From Teichococcus coralli (GTDB taxonomy: Bacteria; Pseudomonadota; Alphaproteobacteria; Acetobacterales; Acetobacteraceae), in the NCBI RefSeq assembly GCF_009829925.1, contig NZ_SNVJ01000002.1:1-64000 (forward strand): a DNA stretch of 64,000 nt, written 5' to 3'. This document shows positions 59,891 to 64,000 of this stretch, piece by piece. The translations under genes were made by a program, and so were the position numbers. The notes under the pieces were generated by a model. That model made no database searches and was not told the DNA's origin. It saw only the letters and a program-made list of their open reading frames with translations. Position 1 is the stretch's first letter; every line of letters begins with the position of its first letter.

Positions 59891-61111
59891 TCACTGCTTG
59901 ACCGGGGGAAGGCGCGCCAGGAACAGCACGGCGACCAGGAAGGCCAGCAGCAGGCAGCCCCCGACCAGCGCCCCGACGCCGGCCCACCGCCCGGAAGCCC
60001 AGGCCAGGCCGCCAAGGACCCCCATCACGCTCGCCCCCATGTAGTAGGCGAAGAGATAGAGCGAGGACGCCTGCGCCTTCGCCGTCAGCGCCCGCCGGCC
60101 GACCCATGAGCTGGCGAGGGAGTGGCAGCCGAAGAAGCCGAAGGTGAGCAGCGCCATGCCGAGGATGATCAGCGGCAGCGAGGCCGGCAAGGTCAGCGCC
60201 AGACCGGCGAGCATGATCAGCACGGTGGCCCAGAGCATCCGGCGGCGGCCGAAGCGGTCCGCCAGCCCGCCGATGAAGGTCGAGCTGCCGATACCGACCA
60301 GATACACCCCGAAGACCATCGCCACCGTGCTGTGCGCCAGTGAGAACGGGGGCGCGAGCAGGCGGAAGCCGACATAGTTGTAGATCGTGACGAAGCTTCC
60401 CATGAAGAGGAAGCCTTCCAGGAAAAGCCAGCGCAGGCCGCCATCGCGCAGGTGCACGGCGAAGTTTGTCGCCAGCCCGCTCCAGGAGAGTGGGCGCGGG
60501 CGGAAGTGACGTGAATCCGGCAGGCTTTGCCAGAACACCAATGCCGCCGCCACGCCCAGCGCTCCGATGCCGCCGACCGCCCAGTTCCAGCCGCCGAAGT
60601 CGAGCAGCAGGCCGGCGAGGATGCGCCCGCTGAGGCCGCCCAGCGCGGTGCCGCTGATGTAGAGGCCCATGGCGAAGCCGCTGGACTGCGGCTCCACCTC
60701 CTCCGAGATGAAGGCCATCGCCACCGCCGGCAGCCCGCTGAGCGCCACCCCGAACAGCGCACGCAGCACCAGAAAGCTCTCCCAGCCCGGCGCGAAGGCG
60801 GCCGCCACCGTGAGCAGCGCAGAGACGACCACGGAGGCGATCATCACCGGCTTGCGCCCCAGGGCCTCCGAAACCGCACTCGCCACCAGCATGCAGAAAG
60901 CCATCACGGCGGTGGGTACGGAGAGCGCGAGGCTGCTCGCGGCGGGGCTGACCCGGAAGGCGGCCGAGAAGGCCGGCAGCAGCGGCTGCGCGCAGTAGAG
61001 CAGCGCGAAGGTCGCGAAGCCGGCGCAAACAAAAGCCAGGTTGGTGCGGCGAAAGGCGGCGGTGCCACGCTGGATGTAGGGCGTTGCCTCGGAGGCGGGA
61101 GCTGAGTTCAT
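59891..61111 (-). CDS. MFS transporter, YnfM/arabinose-efflux-like
   Basis: The 406-residue protein has twelve predicted membrane helices. The A-motif-like loop SEALGRKPVMI after helix 2 and its counterpart GGLADRFGRRRMLW in the second half place it among drug:H+ type MFS exporters of the YnfM group. An N-terminal hydrophilic head of about 22 residues precedes helix 1. The substrate is unknown. It lies 120 bp upstream of... the region 61112-61230 separates it from the next MFS gene on the same strand. Confidence 0.87.
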   Translation of the reverse strand: MNSAPASEATPYIQRGTAAFRRTNLAFVCAGFATFALLYCAQPLLPAFSAAFRVSPAASSLALSVPTAVMAFCMLVASAVSEALGRKPVMIASVVVSALLTVAAAFAPGWESFLVLRALFGVALSGLPAVAMAFISEEVEPQSSGFAMGLYISGTALGGLSGRILAGLLLDFGGWNWAVGGIGALGVAAALVFWQSLPDSRHFRPRPLSWSGLATNFAVHLRDGGLRWLFLEGFLFMGSFVTIYNYVGFRLLAPPFSLAHSTVAMVFGVYLVGIGSSTFIGGLADRFGRRRMLWATVLIMLAGLALTLPASLPLIILGMALLTFGFFGCHSLASSWVGRRALTAKAQASSLYLFAYYMGASVMGVLGGLAWASGRWAGVGALVGGCLLLAFLVAVLFLARLPPVKQ

Positions 61112-61230
61112 GGCGGGGTCCGGCGAAGGCTATCGCGGCGCAGCATGGCCCATCTTCCCCTCGGCGTCTCGCCAGCGGCTCATCAGGGCTGCTGCCCTGC
61201 CCGGGCATGGGCGGTGCCCAGCGCCCTGGA

Positions 61231-62682
61231 TCATCCCTCGTGCGTGGAGAGCGGCGCGGCGACCGACTCCAGCGAGCGCCCTTCCGCGGCGAAGCCCAGC
61301 TTCCATTCGGCGAAGGCGGCCAGCACCATCAGCGCGGCGGCCAGCAGGAAGCCGAGCGTGATGTCGGTCCGTTCGCCGCCTTCGATCAGCCAGCCGAACA
61401 AGGCCGGACCGGCAACGCCGCCGATCCCCGTGCCGAAGGCGTAGAAAATGGCGATGGCGATGGCGCGCATCTCCAGCGGAAAGCTCTCCCCCACCGTCAG
61501 GTAGGCCGCGGAAGCGGCGGGGGAGGCGAAGAAGAAGATCACCGTCCAGGCCAGCGTCTGCTCCCAGGCGTTCAGCCAGCCCTGCTGGAAGGCAAGGCCG
61601 GACAGCGCCATCAGGATGCCCGAGATGGCGTAGGTCGCGGTGATCATGGTCCGCCGGCCGATGCTGTCGAAAAAGGGGCCGAGCAGCAGCGGGCCGAGGA
61701 GGTTGCCGAGCGCGAAGGGCAGGATGTACCAGCCCACCTCGTTCGCCGGCACGCCCTGGAAGGTGGTCAGGATCAGCGCATAGGTGAAAAAGATGGCGTT
61801 GTAGCAGAAGGCCTGGCAGGCCATCAGCGTGACGCCGAGCACGGTGCGCCGGCGCTGGCGGTGCAGCATGACGTGCAGCACCTCCCGCATCGTCGCCTTG
61901 CCCCGCCGGCTCAGCCGGACGGGGCCGTATTCCAGCGGCGGCAGGGGACCCTGGCGGGCCTCCACCTGCGCCTCGATCTGCGAGACCACGTGATCGGCCT
62001 CGCCGGGCTTGCCATGCGTCATCAGCCAGCGCGGGCTTTCCGGCACCCAACTGCGCAACAGCATGATGACGAAGGCGAGCGCACCACCGACGACAAAGGC
62101 GGCACGCCAGCCGATCTCGGGATCGATGATCGCAGGGTCCAGCACCACCAGCGCGGAGAGCGCGCCGATGGCGGCGCCGGCCCAGAAGGTGCCGTTCACG
62201 GCCAGATCCACCGTGCCGCGCCGGCGGGCCGGGATCATCTCCTGGATCGCCGAGTTCACCGCCGCGTATTCCCCGCCGATGCCAGCGCCGGTCAGCGCGC
62301 GGAAGAAGGCGAAGGACCAGAAGTCCCAGGAGAAGCCGGTGGCGACGCTGGAGATCATGTAGACGATGACGGTGACAAAGAAAATCTTGCGGCGCCCCAC
62401 CCGGTCGGTGAGCCAGCCGAAGAACAGGGCGCCGAGCACCGCGCCGATCAGGTAGGCCGACGCGGAGAGGCCGACCTGCGTTTCGGAGAGCGCCAGGCTC
62501 GGGCTTTCATGGATGGCGCCGGCCAGCGACCCGACCAGCGTGACCTCCAGCCCGTCCAGCGTCCAGGTGATGCCGAGTGCGGCGATGATCAGCCAGTGGA
62601 AGCGGTCCCAGGGCAGCCGGTCCATGCGGGCGGGAACGCTGGTCTCGAAAACCTGTGCCGCCGCCTGCTGCCCTTGCCGCAT
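61231..62682 (-). CDS. MFS transporter, sugar/aromatic-acid:H+ symporter type
   Basis: From ATG 62682 (GGGGGGAGAAC upstream) the protein has 483 residues and twelve membrane helices. It has the metabolite:H+ symporter motifs GWLTDRVGRRKIFF, the helix 4-5 segment FRALTGAGIGGEYAAVNSAIQE and VPESPRWLMTHGKPGEA at the central loop. GIGGEYAAV with PESPRW is typical of the sugar porter/AAHS-like carriers for organic acids or sugars. The ligand cannot be told. It is divergent from the TRAP gene dctP. Confidence 0.9.
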   Translation of the reverse strand: MRQGQQAAAQVFETSVPARMDRLPWDRFHWLIIAALGITWTLDGLEVTLVGSLAGAIHESPSLALSETQVGLSASAYLIGAVLGALFFGWLTDRVGRRKIFFVTVIVYMISSVATGFSWDFWSFAFFRALTGAGIGGEYAAVNSAIQEMIPARRRGTVDLAVNGTFWAGAAIGALSALVVLDPAIIDPEIGWRAAFVVGGALAFVIMLLRSWVPESPRWLMTHGKPGEADHVVSQIEAQVEARQGPLPPLEYGPVRLSRRGKATMREVLHVMLHRQRRRTVLGVTLMACQAFCYNAIFFTYALILTTFQGVPANEVGWYILPFALGNLLGPLLLGPFFDSIGRRTMITATYAISGILMALSGLAFQQGWLNAWEQTLAWTVIFFFASPAASAAYLTVGESFPLEMRAIAIAIFYAFGTGIGGVAGPALFGWLIEGGERTDITLGFLLAAALMVLAAFAEWKLGFAAEGRSLESVAAPLSTHEG

Positions 62683-62822
62683 CCCGTTCTCCCCCCTGCC
62701 CTGCTCCCGGTGAACGCCAGTCTGGCCCAGGTGTTGCCCATGTTGCAAAGCCGCAGGCCGCTCCCTTAAGAAGGATGCAACGGGGCGCCGGCCATTCCGG
62801 CGCCAAGGGGGGAAGACTGACC

Positions 62823-63800
62823 ATGCAGATGCTGCGCCGCACGGTGCTGGCCGCAATCCTGGCCGCCGCGCCCGGGCTCGCCGCCCGAGCCCAGACCGAG
62901 ATCACCATCCAGCACCCGCTGCCGACGGCGAACAGCCACTACGGCGCGGGGGCGATGGCGTTCAAGGAGACGCTGGAGAAGCTCTCCAACGGCAAGTATC
63001 ACGTCACCATCCAGCGCAACGATAACGAGCGTGAGATGATCGAGAGCGTGCAGATCGGCACGCTGGACTTCACCATCACCTCCACCGGCCCGGTCGGCAA
63101 CTTCGTGCCGGAGGTGCGCGCGGTGGACGTGCCCTTCCTGTTCCGCGACTACGCGCATGCACGCGGCGCGCTCGATTCCAAGGTCGGGCAGGACATCCTG
63201 GCGAAGTTCCCCTCCAAGGGCCTGATCGGCGTCATCTGGATGGAAAACGGCTTCCGCCACCTGACCAACAGCCGCCACGAGGTGCACAACCCGGCCGACG
63301 TGAAGGGCCTCAAGGTGCGCACGATGGAGAACCAGGTGCACATGCGCGCCTTCTCCACCCTCGGCGCGCTGCCGACGCCGATGGCCTTCTCCGAGCTGAT
63401 CCCCGCCCTGCAGCAGGGCACGGTGGACGGGCAGGAGAATCCGATTCCCGTCATCGTCGCCAACAATATCGACCAGGTGCAGAAGTTCCTGACGCTGACC
63501 GGCCACGTGTACTCGCCGGCGCTGCTGATCGGCTCCCCGGCGCTGTGGGGCCGGCTCTCGGACGCCGACAAGGCGATGTTCGTGCAGGCCGCGACGGCCG
63601 CGCGCGACGCCAACCGCGCCAAGGTCACGGCCGACGAGCAGAACGGCGTGGCCGAGCTGCGCCGCCGCGGCATGGACGTCACCACCAAGGTCAACACCGA
63701 GGAGTTCCAGAAGGCGCTGGCGCCGGCCTTCGCGCAGTATGAGAAGGACCTGGACGCCAACACCCTGCGCCGCCTGCGCGACTGGAAGCCGGCGCAGTAA
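62823..63800 (+). CDS. dctP: TRAP transporter substrate-binding protein (DctP family)
   Basis: The 325-residue protein has a signal peptide (MQMLRRTVLAAILAAAPGLAARA, cleavage after ARA), then the DctP fold: ITIQHPLPTANSHYGAGAMAF at the start, VRAVDVPFLFRDYAHAR, the arginine of the carboxylate site in DVKGLKVRTMENQVHM and ELIPALQQGTVDGQENPI. It binds an organic acid in the periplasm for a TRAP permease. The permease subunits should lie just beyond the window. GGGGGGAAG precedes the ATG. Confidence 0.93.
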   Translation: MQMLRRTVLAAILAAAPGLAARAQTEITIQHPLPTANSHYGAGAMAFKETLEKLSNGKYHVTIQRNDNEREMIESVQIGTLDFTITSTGPVGNFVPEVRAVDVPFLFRDYAHARGALDSKVGQDILAKFPSKGLIGVIWMENGFRHLTNSRHEVHNPADVKGLKVRTMENQVHMRAFSTLGALPTPMAFSELIPALQQGTVDGQENPIPVIVANNIDQVQKFLTLTGHVYSPALLIGSPALWGRLSDADKAMFVQAATAARDANRAKVTADEQNGVAELRRRGMDVTTKVNTEEFQKALAPAFAQYEKDLDANTLRRLRDWKPAQ

Positions 63801-63813
63801 TCCACCCGCTTCT

Positions 63814-63836
63814 CCCGGCGCGGCCACCGCGCCGGG
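63814..63836 (+). terminator. Hairpin between dctP and the following gene
   Basis: CCCGGCGCGG-CCA-CCGCGCCGGG is a perfect 10-bp stem with a 3-nt loop, 13 nt after the dctP stop. In binding-protein operons such hairpins commonly allow more of the first gene's mRNA than of the permease genes; no T tract follows, so partial read-through is plausible. Confidence 0.5.
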
Positions 63837-63906
63837 GCCCGGCCGAACGCCATCCCCGCAGGAGTGACCCTGCCTTGCGCTTCCTCCCCGTGACCGGGGG
63901 CGCCGG

Positions 63907-64000
63907 ATGGCGCCCTTGAGCGTGAACTTCGTGCCGCTGGCGACCATCGCCGCGGCCAGCCTGCTCGCCACGCTGGTGGCGCTCTGGATCGCCGCACGCG
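63907..64000 (+). CDS. Start of a membrane protein, probably TRAP small permease subunit
   Basis: Only about 31 codons are in the window, from ATG 63907: MAPLSVNFVPLATIAAAS and on, a hydrophobic first helix. Position after dctP suggests DctQ, but the fragment is too short to show a family and the ribosome site is poor. An in-frame stop at 63865-63867 limits how far upstream it can begin. Confidence 0.35.
   Translation, partial: MAPLSVNFVPLATIAAASLLATLVALWIAAR

Overview
The window is high-GC DNA (roughly 70%) from an alphaproteobacterium. Gene content and protein style (ybgC-tolQRA next to ruvCAB, 6S RNA between zapA and the 5-formyl-THF cyclo-ligase gene, an EcfG-type sigma factor, GlgE of about 1,090 residues, TRAP and MFS carriers) fit the Acetobacteraceae, for example a Roseomonas-like genus. 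That placement is inference from proteins I recognise, not from an rRNA gene, and none is present. No tRNA, rRNA, CRISPR array, insertion sequence or prophage was seen.

Layout. 1-5.1 kb (minus): yebC, ruvC, ruvA, ruvB, ybgC, tolQ, tolR, tolA (cut by the window edge), a tightly packed DNA-repair and envelope operon. 5.3-9.8 kb: an MscS channel, the divergent ohrR/ohr peroxide pair, then a minus block with a DUF gene, zapA, 6S RNA, the 5-FTHF cyclo-ligase gene and a YmdB-like phosphodiesterase. 9.9-12 kb: an unknown gene, class I fructose-bisphosphate aldolase and thiE. 12-18 kb (minus): a radical SAM protein with additional cysteine motifs coupled to a YnjB-YnjC-YnjD ABC importer and a cupin, plus a GST. 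18.4-24.2 kb: a DSF-type quorum-sensing locus: a REC-PAS-GGDEF-EAL protein, an RpfC-like hybrid kinase and a convergent RpfF synthase. 24.4-27.6 kb: an EcfG-like sigma factor with a group of small stress-type genes, several of which have GGAAC-N16-(C/G)GTT promoters.

27.7-29.9 kb holds egtB-egtD for ergothioneine. 30.1-47.4 kb is one 17-kb plus-strand alpha-glucan/trehalose operon: glgE, treS-maltokinase fusion, glgB, glgX, treZ, malQ, treY. It joins trehalose to maltose, maltose-1-phosphate and branched glucan, and returns glucan to trehalose by TreY/TreZ. 47.5-49.3 kb carries a Rap1a/Tai-like secreted protein, a glycine-zipper lipoprotein and a Gfo/Idh/MocA oxidoreductase. 49.4-52 kb is secD-secF. 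52.2-53.4 kb is a degenerate EAL protein behind an AT-rich leader.

53.4-64 kb is ordinary metabolism and transport: Fe-dependent alcohol dehydrogenase, lactate permease-like carrier, enoyl-CoA hydratase, aldehyde dehydrogenase, YnfA, a 73-bp imperfect tandem repeat, a GFA protein, a small EcfG-type stress gene, two MFS carriers and the start of a TRAP transporter operon.

The most interesting parts are the rpf-like locus in which a GGDEF-EAL protein occupies the position held by rpfG in Xanthomonas, the radical SAM/ABC importer operon of unknown substrate, and the predicted EcfG promoter set.
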